This document shows, one piece after another, positions 33,297-45,239 of a stretch of 64,000 nt of DNA (positions are counted from its first letter, which is position 1; every line of letters starts with the position of its first letter). A program made the position numbers and the translations under genes. The DNA is taken from assembly GCA_903889565.1 (NCBI GenBank), contig CAISYC010000045.1, positions 1 to 64,000 of the forward strand, written 5' to 3'. Source of the DNA: an uncultured beta proteobacterium (GTDB lineage: Bacteria > Pseudomonadota > Gammaproteobacteria > Burkholderiales > SG8-41). Under the pieces are notes generated by a model. It saw only the letters and a list, made by a program, of their open reading frames with translations. It did no database searches and was not told the DNA's origin.

Positions 33297-34040
33297 TCAG
33301 TCCGCCTTTTCCACCTCGGTCGATTTTTCGTCGCCGCCGTGCTTGCGCGAAGCCAGCCATTTGCCGACGCCGATCACAAAAAACACGCCAGTGATCTGCG
33401 CCCAGGTGAGTTCGCCAAACGGCGTGTGTATATGCATCCAGGGCATGGACGTTGCAATCCACTCGACCAGCGCGGGATCGGTGACCAGCATCTCGCCGGC
33501 GACCCAGCCCAGAATGCCGGCACCGGCGGTGATGATGACGGGGAATTTCTCCATCAACTTCATCAACAGGGTGGCGCCGAAAATCACCAGCGGAATGCTG
33601 ATGCCGAGCCCGAGGATCAGCAGCAGCAGGCTGCCCTTGGCCGCCGCCGCCACCGCGATCACGTTGTCAACGCTCATGACGAGGTCGGCGATCAGAATGG
33701 TCTTGATCGCCAAAAACATGTTGTCGGGGCTGTCGACGTTCTCGCCGCCGTCATCCGGCACAAGCAGACCGATTGCAATCCAGAACAGCGCCAAGCCGCC
33801 GACGATTTTCAGATAGGGCAGCGTCAACAGGCTGACCGCGACGATCGTCAGGACAATACGCAGGATCACCGCCGCGCCGGCCCCCCAGGCAACCGCCTTT
33901 TTCTGCTGATGCGGGGACAATGAGCGGGCGGCCAGCGCGATGACCACCGCATTGTCGCCCGACAGAATGACGTTGACCCAGATGATGATCAACAAGCCAT
34001 TCCAGAATGCCGCCGATTGAAACTCGGCCAGAAGCTCCAT
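33297..34040 (-). CDS. TerC-family integral membrane protein
   Basis: The 247-residue protein has about seven membrane helices and the two TerC motifs LSGDNAVV and MSVDNVIA, whose Asp-Asn pairs are thought to bind metal. TerC/YjbE relatives are linked to Mn export or metal loading of secreted enzymes. It lies between fhs and oxlT on the same strand with an AGGAGG site, so it is probably co-regulated with oxalate use. Why a metal transporter-like protein is needed there is not evident. Confidence 0.85.
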   Translation of the reverse strand: MELLAEFQSAAFWNGLLIIIWVNVILSGDNAVVIALAARSLSPHQQKKAVAWGAGAAVILRIVLTIVAVSLLTLPYLKIVGGLALFWIAIGLLVPDDGGENVDSPDNMFLAIKTILIADLVMSVDNVIAVAAAAKGSLLLLILGLGISIPLVIFGATLLMKLMEKFPVIITAGAGILGWVAGEMLVTDPALVEWIATSMPWMHIHTPFGELTWAQITGVFFVIGVGKWLASRKHGGDEKSTEVEKAD

Positions 34041-34156
34041 CCATTCCTCCTGTGATACGCGCCGTTGGCGCTAGACCCGGACCGCCAGAACAGGGCCATG
34101 ATACCGGAGCCCCGCGGGCGAAACCACGACAAGCGCTTTAAATGCCGCTTTTGCGT

Positions 34157-35830
34157 TCAGAACAGGCCAACCACCTTGCCGTCGTCGGTAAGATCGATTT
34201 TTTCCGCCGACGGCACCTTCGGCAGGCCCGGCATGGTCATGATGTCGCCGCAGACCATGACGACGAATTCGGCGCCGGCGGCCAGCCGCACTTCACGCAC
34301 GTTGACGACGTGGCCAGAAGGCGCCCCGCGCAGATTGGGGTCGGTCGAGAACGACGACTGGGTTTTCGCCACGCACACCGGATAGTGGCCGTAGCCGCCC
34401 TCCTGCAGTTCCTTGATGCGGTTGCGCACCTTGGTGTCGGCGGTGATATCGGCGGCACCGTAAACCTTGGTGGCGACCTTTTTCATTTTTTCCCATAGCG
34501 GGTCGCTGTCTTCGTAAACGAAAGTCGGGCTCGATTTTTCGTTGCACAGATCGACCACGATGTTCGCCACGTTAGCCGCACCCGCGCCGCCGTCGGCCCA
34601 GTGTGTGGCCACCACCACCTTGACGCCTAGCTTGGCAACGCGTTCGGTCAGCAGATTCATTTCCGCCTGCGTATCGGCGGTGAAGCGGTTGACCGAGACG
34701 ACGCAGGGAATGCCGTAGACGTTTTTTACGTTGTGGACATGGCGTTCGAGATTGGCCATGCCCTTCTCGAGTGCGGCAAGGTTTTCCTGGTTCAATGCAT
34801 CTTTGGCGACACCGCCGTGGTGCTTCAACGCGCGTACCGTCGCCACAATCACTGCGGCGCTCGGGCGCAGTCCGGACTTGCGGCATTTGATATCGAGGAA
34901 TTTTTCGGCGCCCAGATCGGCACCGAAACCGGCTTCCGTCACCACATAATCGGCGAGCTTCAATGCAGTGCGTGTCGCGATTACCGTATTGCAACCGTGC
35001 GCGATATTCGCAAACGGGCCGCCATGAATAAAGGCCGGATTGTTTTCGAGCGTCTGCACCAGATTCGGTGCCAGCTGGTCTTTCAGCAGCACGGTCATCG
35101 CGCCGTGCGCCTTCAGGTCGCGCGCGCGCAGCGCCTTGCCCTCGCGCGTATAGCCGAAGACGATATTGCCGAGGCGTTCCTTCAAATCCTTCAGCGATGT
35201 CGCCAAACAGAAAATCGCCATCACTTCGGAGGCCACCACAATGTCGAATCCGTCTTCACGCGGATAACCGTTGGCAGTGCCGCCGAGCGATACCACGATG
35301 TCGCGCAGCGCGCGGTCGTTCATGTCCATCACGCGCTTCCAGGTGATGCGGCGCGGATCGATGCCGAGTTCGTTGCCGTGCGAAATATGATTGTCGATCA
35401 TCGCCGACAACAGATTATTGGCGAGGCCAATGGCGCCGAAGTCGCCGGTGAAATGCAGATTGATGTCTTCCATCGGCACCACCTGGGCATACCCCCCGCC
35501 GGCCGCACCGCCCTTGACCCCAAACACCGGGCCGAGGCTCGGTTCGCGCAGGCAGATCACCGCCTTCTTGCCGATCTTGTTCAGTGCATCGCCGAGGCCA
35601 ACCGTCGTGGTGGTCTTGCCCTCGCCGGCCGGCGTCGGGCTGATCGCCGTCACCAGGATCAGCTTGCCCTCCTTGCGGTCTTTCAGACTATCGACGTACT
35701 CGAGCGAAACCTTGGCCTTGTAGTGACCGTAGGGCACCAGATGCTCGTCGGGAATGCCGAGTTTTTCGGCAATTTTGCTGACGCGCAGCATAGTCGCCTG
35801 CTGTGCAATTTCGATGTCTGATAGCGCCAT
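34157..35830 (-). CDS. fhs: Formate-tetrahydrofolate ligase
   Basis: The 557-residue enzyme joins formate to tetrahydrofolate using ATP, giving 10-formyl-THF for C1 assimilation. The P-loop is [14 protein letters not shown], and [20 protein letters not shown] is the highly conserved following segment. Length matches the family. The ATG at 35830 has a GGAG site. Upstream lies an FNR-type box at exactly -41.5. It takes formate from oxalate breakdown and complements the formate dehydrogenase encoded further upstream. Confidence 0.95.
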   Translation of the reverse strand: MALSDIEIAQQATMLRVSKIAEKLGIPDEHLVPYGHYKAKVSLEYVDSLKDRKEGKLILVTAISPTPAGEGKTTTTVGLGDALNKIGKKAVICLREPSLGPVFGVKGGAAGGGYAQVVPMEDINLHFTGDFGAIGLANNLLSAMIDNHISHGNELGIDPRRITWKRVMDMNDRALRDIVVSLGGTANGYPREDGFDIVVASEVMAIFCLATSLKDLKERLGNIVFGYTREGKALRARDLKAHGAMTVLLKDQLAPNLVQTLENNPAFIHGGPFANIAHGCNTVIATRTALKLADYVVTEAGFGADLGAEKFLDIKCRKSGLRPSAAVIVATVRALKHHGGVAKDALNQENLAALEKGMANLERHVHNVKNVYGIPCVVSVNRFTADTQAEMNLLTERVAKLGVKVVVATHWADGGAGAANVANIVVDLCNEKSSPTFVYEDSDPLWEKMKKVATKVYGAADITADTKVRNRIKELQEGGYGHYPVCVAKTQSSFSTDPNLRGAPSGHVVNVREVRLAAGAEFVVMVCGDIMTMPGLPKVPSAEKIDLTDDGKVVGLF

Positions 35831-35904
35831 GATCTCCGTCCTTGACCGGTCGCCGCGCAAGAAGATGCGAAGCGGATTGTTAGATTGGATTTATGCGGGA
35901 TGTG

Positions 35905-35946
35905 AATATAGGCTGCGCCGATTCGGTGAGCCTTGACCGCAGTCAA
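35905..35946 (-). promoter_or_regulatory. Class II FNR-type promoter of fhs
   Basis: The box TTGACCGCAGTCAA (35933-35946) is centred at 35939.5. A TATATT -10 box on the minus strand (35910-35905) sets the start at 35898, which again places the box at -41.5. The hexamer is identical to the one at oxc. A leader of about 68 bases follows. Confidence 0.75.
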
Positions 35947-35986
35947 GATTCGGCGTCGCTGCGTATTTTACGCCCTAACGCGGGGC

Positions 35987-36949
35987 CTATTCCGGCTTGA
36001 TGCCGGCCTCCCGCACGACCCGGCTCCATTTGACGCGCTCGCCGTCCAGATAGCGCGCGAACGCCGCCGGCGCGTCGGCGACCGGTTCAAAGGCGTTTTG
36101 CAACAAGCGCTCGCGCATGACGGGCGTTTCGACAATTGCATGAATTTCCCGCTGCAATCGGTCGATGACGGCGCGCGGCACCCCCGCCGGCGCCACCACG
36201 CCGTTCCAGTTGTTGGCTTCGTAGCCGGGCACGCCGGCTTCGGCGACCGTAGGCAATTCGGGCATCACCAGCGAGCGTTGCGCCGTGCCGATCGCCAACG
36301 CACGCACCCGTCCCGATTTGATATGCGGCTGCACCGTTGTCAGATTGGCAAACATCAGCGACAGGCGGCCGCCCAGCAGATCGGTCACCGCGAGCGCGCC
36401 GCCTTTGTACGGCACGTGCAATAGTTCGACCCCGGCGCTGCTGGCGAACAGCGCAACCGCGAGATGACTGGCCCCGCCGATGCCGCTGGAACCATAGGCA
36501 AGCCGTCCGGGCTGCGCCCTCGCCAGCGCCACCAGTTCACGCACCGACTGCGCCGCTACCGACGGATGCACGACCAGCACATTGCTGGTGGCGGCGACGT
36601 TGGTAATCGCGGCAAAATCACGCGCCGCGTCAAACGAAACTTTCTGATAAAGGGCCGCTGCCACCACGAGCGGCGGCGTTGCCATCAGCAGGGTATAGCC
36701 GTCGGCTGCCGCATGCGCGACGATGTCGGTCGCGATCAACGTGCCGGCGCCGGTGCGGTTATCGACCACCACCGGCTGACCAAGCGTTTCTGTCAGCCGC
36801 TGGCCGATCATGCGTGCAAGCACGTCGGTGGAGCCGCCGGCGGCGTAGGGCACGAGCAGACGAACGGGGCGCAACGGATAGGCTTCGGCAAAGACCGCGG
36901 CGGTCGCGACGAGCAGCAGCGCAGCGCAGCAATATCGAGGGCCGGACAT
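35987..36949 (-). CDS. Bug-family TTT solute-binding receptor
   Basis: The 320-residue exported protein has a signal peptide (about residues 1-22) and the Bug pattern YPLRPVRLLVPYAAGGSTDVLAR with VVVDNRTGAG, followed by YGSSGIGGASHL and LHVPYKGG. Bug proteins are periplasmic carboxylate receptors of tripartite tricarboxylate transporters. No TctA or TctB membrane gene is nearby. It starts three bases after the alpha/beta hydrolase, so the two form an operon. Confidence 0.88.
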   Translation of the reverse strand: MSGPRYCCAALLLVATAAVFAEAYPLRPVRLLVPYAAGGSTDVLARMIGQRLTETLGQPVVVDNRTGAGTLIATDIVAHAAADGYTLLMATPPLVVAAALYQKVSFDAARDFAAITNVAATSNVLVVHPSVAAQSVRELVALARAQPGRLAYGSSGIGGASHLAVALFASSAGVELLHVPYKGGALAVTDLLGGRLSLMFANLTTVQPHIKSGRVRALAIGTAQRSLVMPELPTVAEAGVPGYEANNWNGVVAPAGVPRAVIDRLQREIHAIVETPVMRERLLQNAFEPVADAPAAFARYLDGERVKWSRVVREAGIKPE

Positions 36950-36952
36950 GAC

Positions 36953-37867
36953 TCAGCCGCGATAAATCGGCTCGGGTTGCGTGAAGAACGACAGCAGGAT
37001 GTGGTACGAAATGCGGTAATTGATCTGCTTGGTGCTGTTGTGCGCAATGCCTGCCATCATCGAAAACTGCTTGTCGGGATTCGGCAGACGCGCAAAAAAA
37101 TCCAGCAGGTCCTCGTTTGAGGCAATGCCGTCAAACTGACCGCGCATGATCAGCACCGGCACGTTGAGGTTCGCCGGATCGATCACCGGCAGCTTGCTGC
37201 ACATATCGACGTACGTTCCGGTCGGCACCGAATCATCGAGCGCAAGAATCGCCTCGGCATAGGCGTCGATCACCGATTGCTCGGCACCGCCGCCATGATC
37301 GCGCGTGAAAATGCTTTGCACGAAATCGCGGTCGATCTTGCGCCGGTTGGAGGCCAGCCATTGCGGAAGTTTTTTCGTTCGTTCGGCCAGCGTCGGACTG
37401 CCCTTGCCGGTCCACACAAAAGCATCGAGCGCGAGACGCGCTACGCGTTCCGGATGACGCTCTGCAAACTTCGCCGCACGCAGACCGCCGGAGGAACTGC
37501 CGTACATCAGAAATTTTTTGACGCCGCGCGTCTGCATGATGTAATCGGTCGCTGCGACAAGGTCGTCGGCGCCGTTGGCGATGTCGCAGTTGATATCGCG
37601 GTGTTTCGAGGAGCGGCCGTAGCCTTCCATATCGACACACCAGGTATCGAAGCCGCGGTGCGCAAACCACTCCATCAGCGAAGCATCGGGTTTGCCGGGC
37701 AACGGCAGATCGAAGGCCGGCGTTGAAGCCATTGAGGAACCGTGTACGAAAATAATGGTGCCCCGGCAGGGTGTCACCGGCGCGCGCTTTTCCCACAGAA
37801 AAAGTTTGACCTCACCCTTGCGCGTCCAATGCTCCTCACCGACGATGGTGGCTCCGGCTTGATCCAT
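36953..37867 (-). CDS. Alpha/beta hydrolase
   Basis: The 304-residue protein has the alpha/beta hydrolase fold: oxyanion-loop FVHGSSM, nucleophile elbow MYGSSSGG, acidic residue in RGQFDGIA and His in GIAHNSTKQ. The substrate cannot be read from sequence; a carboxylic ester is likely. An AGGAG site precedes the ATG at 37867. It lies behind the fdhA terminator and in front of a TTT receptor, so it is probably a separate uptake-and-hydrolysis unit rather than part of formate metabolism. Confidence 0.8.
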   Translation of the reverse strand: MDQAGATIVGEEHWTRKGEVKLFLWEKRAPVTPCRGTIIFVHGSSMASTPAFDLPLPGKPDASLMEWFAHRGFDTWCVDMEGYGRSSKHRDINCDIANGADDLVAATDYIMQTRGVKKFLMYGSSSGGLRAAKFAERHPERVARLALDAFVWTGKGSPTLAERTKKLPQWLASNRRKIDRDFVQSIFTRDHGGGAEQSVIDAYAEAILALDDSVPTGTYVDMCSKLPVIDPANLNVPVLIMRGQFDGIASNEDLLDFFARLPNPDKQFSMMAGIAHNSTKQINYRISYHILLSFFTQPEPIYRG

Positions 37868-37887
37868 TCGATGGGCTCCTGCAGATC

Positions 37888-37916
37888 AAAAAAGACCGCC
37901 GCGGATGATCGCGGCG
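37888..37916 (-). terminator. Intrinsic terminator after fdhA
   Basis: On the minus strand a 7-bp stem CGCCGCG / CGCGGCG with a six-base loop is followed by GTC and six T. It lies 15 bases beyond the fdhA stop and separates the formate dehydrogenase operon from the hydrolase/receptor pair. Confidence 0.85.
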
Positions 37917-37930
37917 TTGCAATCGACCGC

Positions 37931-40741
37931 TTACGCGGATTCGACGGCGTGAATGTCACGGCCACCGCCATAACTCGAGCGCGGCGTCAGTTCGCCGCCG
38001 CGCATGACCTTGACCGCGCAGTACTTGAACTCCGGAATCTTGCCGAACGGATCGAGCACCGGATTGGTCAGCAGGTTGGCCGCTGCTTCGTAAAAACAAA
38101 ACGGCACAAACACCGCATTGCGCGGCGTGCCGTCGTCGGCGCGTGCGAACAGTGAAATGAGCCCGCGACGCGATTCGATGGTGATGACGTCACCCTGCTT
38201 CGCCCCCATTGCAGCGAGGTCGAGCGGATGCATCGATGCGGTCGGTTCCGGCTCGATCGCGTCGAGCACGGTTGCGCGCCGCGTAATCGCGCCGGTGTGC
38301 CAGTGTTCGAGCTGGCGGCCGGTGATCAGCACGAACGGGAACTCGCGATCGGGCTGCTCGGCCGCCGGAATGATATCGACCGGCACCAGCTTGGCACGCC
38401 CGCTCGGCGTCGGGAAATTGTCGGCGAACACCACCGGCTGCCCGGGATCGCCCTCGTTCTCGCAAGGGTAGGTGACGCTGCTTTCCGCTTCCAGCCTCTC
38501 CCAGGTGATGCCGGCAATCGAATGCATGGCAAGGCGCATTTCATTGAATACATCCTTCGGCCCGGCGTAGTTCCAGTCAAGGCCGATACGGCGTGCGATT
38601 TCCTGAATGATCCAGAGATCGGGTTTGACCTCACCCGGCGGCGTCAGCGCCGGCCGGCCCATCTGCACCATGCGATCGGTATTCGTGACCGTGCCCGATT
38701 TTTCCGGCCAGACAGTGGCCGGCAGGATCACATCGGCGTGATAGCAGGTCTCGGTCAGAAAGATTTCCTGCACCACCAGATGTTCGAGTTTGGCCAGTGC
38801 TTCGCGCGCATGATGCGCATCAGGATCCGACATCGCGGGGTTTTCGCCCATGATGTACATGCCGCGGATGCTGCCGGCGTGCACCGCATCCATGATCTCG
38901 ACCACGGTAAGGCCGGGCTTCGGGTCGAGCCTGGTATTCCACAGCTTTTCGAATTTCATGCGCGCATCATCATTGGCCACGCGCTGGTAGTCGGGATAAA
39001 ACATCGGGATCAACCCCGAATCGGAGGCGCCCTGCACGTTGTTCTGCCCGCGCAGCGGATGCAGACCCGTGCCGGGGCGGCCGATCTGCCCCGTCATCAT
39101 GCACAGCGCGATCAGGCAGCGCGCGTTATCGGTGCCGTGGATGTGCTGCGAGATGCCCATGCCCCACAGGATGATCGAGGCCTTCGATTTCGCATAGACG
39201 CGGGCGACTTCCTTGATGGTATCGGCCGGGATGCCGCACAGCGGTGCCATCGCCTCGGGGCTGTAGCTGGCGACGTTGGCTTTCAACTCGTCGTAGCCGA
39301 TGGTGCGCGCGCGGATGAAATTTTCGTCGACCAGCCCCTCGTGCACGATCACGTGCATCATCGCGTTGAGCAAAGCCACATCGGTGTCGGGCTTGAACTG
39401 CAGATAGTGTTTGGCGTGGCGCGCGAGATCGCCGCGGCGCGGATCGGCGACAATCAAAGTCGCCCCGCGCTTTACCGCGTTCTTGATCCAGGTCGCCGCC
39501 ACCGGATGGTTCGAGGTCGGATTGGCGCCGATCACGACGATCACATCCGCATGCGCGACATCGTTGACCTGGTTTGATACCGCGGCCGAATTGACACCTT
39601 CCATCAGCGCCGCCACGCTTGAAGCATGGCAGAGCCGCGTGCAATGATCGACGTTGTTCGTACCGAATCCGGTGCGCACCAGCTTTTGAAAGAGATAGGC
39701 TTCTTCGTTACTGCCTTTGGCCGAGCCGAAACCGCACAGCGCGCCGCTGCCATTGTTGTCGCGTATCGATTTGAGCTTTCCGGCGGCGAGGTCGAGCGCC
39801 TCTTCCCAGGTCGCTTCGCGGAAATATTCCAGCGGGTTGGCCGGATCCATCGTGAGATCAGCCGACTTCGGCACGCCGGATTTGCGGATCAGCGGTTTGG
39901 TCAGACGCTGCTTGTGATGCGCATAATCGAAACCGTAGCGGCCCTTCACGCACAGGCGGCCGTGGTTCGACGGGCCGTCGCGGCCATCGACGCTGAGAAT
40001 CTTGTTGTCCTTGACGTTATACGTAAGCTGGCAACCGACGCCGCAATACGGACACACTGAATGCACCTGCTTGTCGGGCTTGACCATGCCCGCATCGCGC
40101 GCCGGCATCAGCGCGCCGGTCGGGCAGGCCTGCACGCATTCGCCGCAGGCGACACAACTCGAATCGCCCATCGGATCGTCGAGGTCGAAGACGATTTTCG
40201 AATGCTCGCCGCGGAAGGCGTAGCCGATGACATCGTTGACCTGCTCTTCGCGGCAGGCGCGCACGCAGCGTGTGCACTGGATGCAGGAATCGAGGTTGAC
40301 CGCGATGCCGTGATGCGACAAATCCGACTGCACCGCATGGCGCGGCGCGAAACGCGGCTTGCCGATTTTGAGCTTGCCCGCCCACTGATCAAGCTCGGAG
40401 TTAAGTGTATGGCGTTCTGCCGGCATATCCGACAGTAGCAATTCGAGCACCATCTTTTGCGATGCGACGGCACGCGCGCTGTCAGTGCTGACCTCCATGC
40501 CCTTGGCCGGCTGGCGGCAGCACGACGGCGCCAGCACGCGCTCGCCCTTGATCTCGACCATGCAGGCGCGGCAGTTGCCGTCGGGGCGCAGGCCTTCCTT
40601 GTAGCAGAGATGCGGAATTTCGATGCCGAGCCGTTTGGCGACCTGGATGATGGTCTCGCCGGCATTGGCGGCAACATCCTTGCCGTTGAGTTTGAACTCC
40701 ACCGGCATCGCCGCGTGTTCGTGTTTACTGGTCGCCGTCAT
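37931..40741 (-). CDS. fdhA: NAD-dependent formate dehydrogenase, molybdenum-containing alpha subunit
   Basis: The 936-residue subunit oxidises formate to CO2. It starts with a 2Fe-2S ferredoxin domain (Cys46, 57, 60, 74), then two 4Fe-4S clusters (CIQCTRCVRAC and CVACGECVQACPTG), then the molybdopterin oxidoreductase with its own cluster (CPYCGVGC). The active-site region reads VDHCTRLCHASSVA, with Cys as metal ligand. Electrons pass to the beta subunit encoded just upstream. No twin-arginine signal is present, so the enzyme is cytoplasmic, as in FdsABG-type dehydrogenases. Confidence 0.92.
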   Translation of the reverse strand: MTATSKHEHAAMPVEFKLNGKDVAANAGETIIQVAKRLGIEIPHLCYKEGLRPDGNCRACMVEIKGERVLAPSCCRQPAKGMEVSTDSARAVASQKMVLELLLSDMPAERHTLNSELDQWAGKLKIGKPRFAPRHAVQSDLSHHGIAVNLDSCIQCTRCVRACREEQVNDVIGYAFRGEHSKIVFDLDDPMGDSSCVACGECVQACPTGALMPARDAGMVKPDKQVHSVCPYCGVGCQLTYNVKDNKILSVDGRDGPSNHGRLCVKGRYGFDYAHHKQRLTKPLIRKSGVPKSADLTMDPANPLEYFREATWEEALDLAAGKLKSIRDNNGSGALCGFGSAKGSNEEAYLFQKLVRTGFGTNNVDHCTRLCHASSVAALMEGVNSAAVSNQVNDVAHADVIVVIGANPTSNHPVAATWIKNAVKRGATLIVADPRRGDLARHAKHYLQFKPDTDVALLNAMMHVIVHEGLVDENFIRARTIGYDELKANVASYSPEAMAPLCGIPADTIKEVARVYAKSKASIILWGMGISQHIHGTDNARCLIALCMMTGQIGRPGTGLHPLRGQNNVQGASDSGLIPMFYPDYQRVANDDARMKFEKLWNTRLDPKPGLTVVEIMDAVHAGSIRGMYIMGENPAMSDPDAHHAREALAKLEHLVVQEIFLTETCYHADVILPATVWPEKSGTVTNTDRMVQMGRPALTPPGEVKPDLWIIQEIARRIGLDWNYAGPKDVFNEMRLAMHSIAGITWERLEAESSVTYPCENEGDPGQPVVFADNFPTPSGRAKLVPVDIIPAAEQPDREFPFVLITGRQLEHWHTGAITRRATVLDAIEPEPTASMHPLDLAAMGAKQGDVITIESRRGLISLFARADDGTPRNAVFVPFCFYEAAANLLTNPVLDPFGKIPEFKYCAVKVMRGGELTPRSSYGGGRDIHAVESA

Positions 40742-40772
40742 GATTCATTCCTTCGCTGAAACCAGCAGCGCG

Positions 40773-42404
<1,632 letters not shown>

Positions 42405-42487
42405 TCTGCCGCGTCTGCCGTTCGTATTTTGCTGCTTCAAACAATACCCCCGCCGACAGCCGCTGCGCAGCCGGTCATTGCGCTAAA

Positions 42488-43366
42488 TTATTTCAGCACC
42501 GATTTGAGCAACTTGCCCATTTCGGCCGGGTTGCGCGTGACCTTGATGCCGCACTCTTCCATCACCGCGAGTTTTTCCGTCGCCGTTCCCTTGCCACCGG
42601 AAATGATCGCGCCGGCATGGCCCATACGCTTGCCGGGCGGCGCGGTAAGGCCAGCGATGAAACCGATCACCGGTTTGCGCATATTCGCCTTGATCCAGCG
42701 CGCGCAGTCTTCTTCATCCGAACCGCCGATTTCACCGACCATGATCACCGCTTCTGTGTCAGGATCGTCATTGAACATTTTCATCACTTCAACGTGTTTC
42801 ATGCCGTTGACCGGATCGCCGCCGATGCCGACGCAGGACGACTGGCCCAGCCCCTGCTCCATCAGCTGGCCGACCGCTTCATAGGTCAGGGTGCCGGAGC
42901 GTGACACCACGCCGATCGGACCCTTCTTGTGAATATGCCCGGGCATGATGCCGATCTTGATTTCGTCCGGCGTAATCACGCCGGGGCAGTTCGGTCCGAT
43001 CAGTTTGGTGCGACGGCCGATCATTTTGTACTTGGTGCGGATCATGTCGCGCACCGGAATGCCTTCCGTGATGCAAATGACGAGATCAAGATCGGCCTCG
43101 ACTGCTTCGTCAATTGCGGCGGCGGCAAACGGCGGCGGCACATAGATCACCGAGACATTGGCGCCGGTCTGCTCTTTCGCTTCGCGCACCGTGCCGAAGA
43201 TCGGAATGCCTTCGTAGGTCTCACCGGGTTTCTTCGGATTGACGCCGGCGACGTAGCAATTCGCGCCGTTGGCGTATTCCTTGCCGGTCTTGGTATGAAA
43301 CATCCCCGTCTTGCCGGTGATGCCCTGGGTCATCACGCGGGTGTTCTTGTCGATCAAAATGCTCAT
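42488..43366 (-). CDS. sucD: Succinyl-CoA ligase, alpha subunit
   Basis: The 292-residue subunit binds CoA and carries the phosphohistidine loop [18 protein letters not shown]. The N-terminal [21 protein letters not shown] and [16 protein letters not shown] are characteristic. It starts inside the sucC stop codon (ATGA), so the subunits are coupled. It is a normal TCA enzyme, but here it is placed upstream of the formate dehydrogenase genes under an FNR-type box. Confidence 0.93.
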   Translation of the reverse strand: MSILIDKNTRVMTQGITGKTGMFHTKTGKEYANGANCYVAGVNPKKPGETYEGIPIFGTVREAKEQTGANVSVIYVPPPFAAAAIDEAVEADLDLVICITEGIPVRDMIRTKYKMIGRRTKLIGPNCPGVITPDEIKIGIMPGHIHKKGPIGVVSRSGTLTYEAVGQLMEQGLGQSSCVGIGGDPVNGMKHVEVMKMFNDDPDTEAVIMVGEIGGSDEEDCARWIKANMRKPVIGFIAGLTAPPGKRMGHAGAIISGGKGTATEKLAVMEECGIKVTRNPAEMGKLLKSVLK

Positions 43367-44844
43367 TTGCGTTTCCCTCTGGCTGCGGCTTTGCGGGCGA
43401 CCACCGCACGTTTCTTGGCCGCTTTGCTTTTCTTCGCGACCGGCTTGCGCGCGGTTGATTTTTTCGCCGCGGCCTTCGGTTTCGCCTTGGCTTTGGCCTT
43501 GGCTGTTGCCTTCGATTTCACTTTTTTGCCGCCGGCTTTTTTCGCCGGCTTGGCTTTCACCTTGGGCTTCGGCTTCGCCTTGGGTTTGGCTTTAGGCTTG
43601 GCTGCAGCTGCAGCCTTTTTCGCTTTGGCCGGGGCAGCTTTCGCCTTTGCCTTGGCCGGCGCTTTGGCCTTGCCCGCCGTCACCGCCAGCGCCGCCTTAA
43701 CGACCTTGGCCGCGGCATCAGCCATGTTGCTGCCGGAAATAATCGGCAAACCGGAATCAGCCAGAATTTTCTTGCCGAGATCGACGTTGGTGCCTTCGAG
43801 CCGGACCACCAGTGGCACGGTCAGGTTGACCTGACGCGCCGCTGTGACGATGCCTTCTGCGATGACGTCGCATTTCATGATGCCGCCGAAAATGTTGACG
43901 AGAATCGCCTTCACCTTCGGATTGCTCAGCATGATCTTGAATGCTTCGGTTACCTTCGCCGCGGTGGAACTGCCGCCGACATCAAGGAAGTTGGCCGGGC
44001 TGCCGCCGTAGAGCTTGGTGATGTCCATCGTCGCCATGGCCAGACCGGCGCCGTTGACCAGGCAGCCGATGTTGCCATCGAGCGAGATGTAGTTGAGATC
44101 GAATTTCGAGGCCTGGATTTCGTACGGATCCTCTTCGTCGAGGTCGCGCATCGCAAAAATATCCGGGTGGCGGAACAACGCGTTGTCGTCGAAATTGAAC
44201 TTCGCATCGAGCGCAATGACATCGCCGCTACCGGTGAGTATCAGCGGATTGATCTCGGCAAGTGAAGCATCGTCCTGATCGAATGCGTTATAGAGCCCTT
44301 TTAAGGCGACGCGCGCCTTCGCAAGCGAGCCGTCGGGAATGCCGATCTTGCGCGCGACGTCGTCGGATTCTTCGTCCTTGAGGCCCGTGCCCGGATCGAC
44401 GAATACCTTGTGGATTTTCTCCGGCGTGTGCGCGGCGACCTCTTCGATATCCATGCCGCCTTCGGAACTCGCCATCAGGCAGACGCGCTGGGTGCCGCGA
44501 TCAACCACCATGCCGACATAGAGTTCTTTCTTGATGTCGGCGCCTTCTTCGATCAGCAGACGGCGCACCTTCTGACCTTCGGGACCGGTCTGATGCGTCT
44601 TCAGCATCATGCCGAGAATCTGGCCCGCATACTGCCGCACTTCGTCGAGCGAGCGCGCCAGTTTCACTCCGCCGCCCTTGCCGCGACCGCCGGCATGGAT
44701 TTGCGCCTTCACCACCCACACCTTGCCGCCGAGTTTTTCAGCCGCCGCCACCGCCTCATCGACGCTGAAACACGCGAAACCGCGCGGGGTGACTACGCCG
44801 AATTGGCGCAGTATTTCCTTAGCCTGATATTCGTGGATCTTCAT
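43363..44844 (-). CDS. sucC: Succinyl-CoA ligase, beta subunit, with histone-H1-like C-terminal tail
   Basis: Residues 1-390 are a normal beta subunit: [17 protein letters not shown], the ATP-grasp segment [18 protein letters not shown] and [17 protein letters not shown]. The canonical protein ends near residue 388. Here 103 extra residues (391-493) consist almost only of Lys, Ala and Pro with some Arg and Ser, in repeats such as [14 protein letters not shown], like histone H1 or AlgP tails. The frame is open throughout and its stop overlaps the sucD start, so the tail is genuine unless misassembled. It may bind nucleic acid or polyanions (inference). It is the first gene of the operon. Confidence 0.93.
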   Translation of the reverse strand: MKIHEYQAKEILRQFGVVTPRGFACFSVDEAVAAAEKLGGKVWVVKAQIHAGGRGKGGGVKLARSLDEVRQYAGQILGMMLKTHQTGPEGQKVRRLLIEEGADIKKELYVGMVVDRGTQRVCLMASSEGGMDIEEVAAHTPEKIHKVFVDPGTGLKDEESDDVARKIGIPDGSLAKARVALKGLYNAFDQDDASLAEINPLILTGSGDVIALDAKFNFDDNALFRHPDIFAMRDLDEEDPYEIQASKFDLNYISLDGNIGCLVNGAGLAMATMDITKLYGGSPANFLDVGGSSTAAKVTEAFKIMLSNPKVKAILVNIFGGIMKCDVIAEGIVTAARQVNLTVPLVVRLEGTNVDLGKKILADSGLPIISGSNMADAAAKVVKAALAVTAGKAKAPAKAKAKAAPAKAKKAAAAAKPKAKPKAKPKPKVKAKPAKKAGGKKVKSKATAKAKAKAKPKAAAKKSTARKPVAKKSKAAKKRAVVARKAAARGKRK

Positions 44845-44898
44845 GAGTTACCTTGGTAATTGCGCATGGCCGGTTGCGCCGCACCGTGCGTTGAACGC

Positions 44899-44940
44899 AC
44901 CTTAGCCGAGCAATTGTGCGAACGCCTTGACCGCAATCAA
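44899..44940 (-). promoter_or_regulatory. Class II FNR-type promoter of sucC
   Basis: TTGACCGCAATCAA (44927-44940) is the third copy of the box. If it acts at -41.5, the -10 hexamer falls on 44904-44899 (TAAGGT on the minus strand) with a start at 44892. That -10 keeps only TA and the final T, so dependence on an activator would be strong. The rest of 44941-45239 holds no feature I can support. Confidence 0.65.
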
Positions 44941-45239
44941 TTCGCTGTTACTGCAAAGCAAAAAAATGCGTCTGGCGTGGATCGCAATCGCTGCCCGATT
45001 CCGGCACGCTTCGCTATTGCCGGCGGCCATGCTGCCGGCAAGACGCGCAAGTATATCCGAATCAACAGGCAGTTATTGCGTGCGACCGGTGCGCAGCGGC
45101 GTTCATTGCCAGACCGGTTCGACAAACCGATCGGCCGCCTCGGCACACCTGGCGAGTCGAAGGTTTTCTTCGCGCCTGGCGGCCACGCAACGCCCGTCGG
45201 GGCATGGCACTATGTCCAAATGTCGCGGGCGAAAAAGAC

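Noticed and set aside
35842-35851. TTGACCGGTC near the fhs start codon
   Set aside because: The second half-site (TCAA) is missing and it lies inside the leader; it is probably chance similarity to the real box at 35933.
43366-43674. SucC tail as a frameshifted separate histone-like gene
   Set aside because: The tail is in the same frame as the enzyme with no stop or start between them, and its end couples to sucD.
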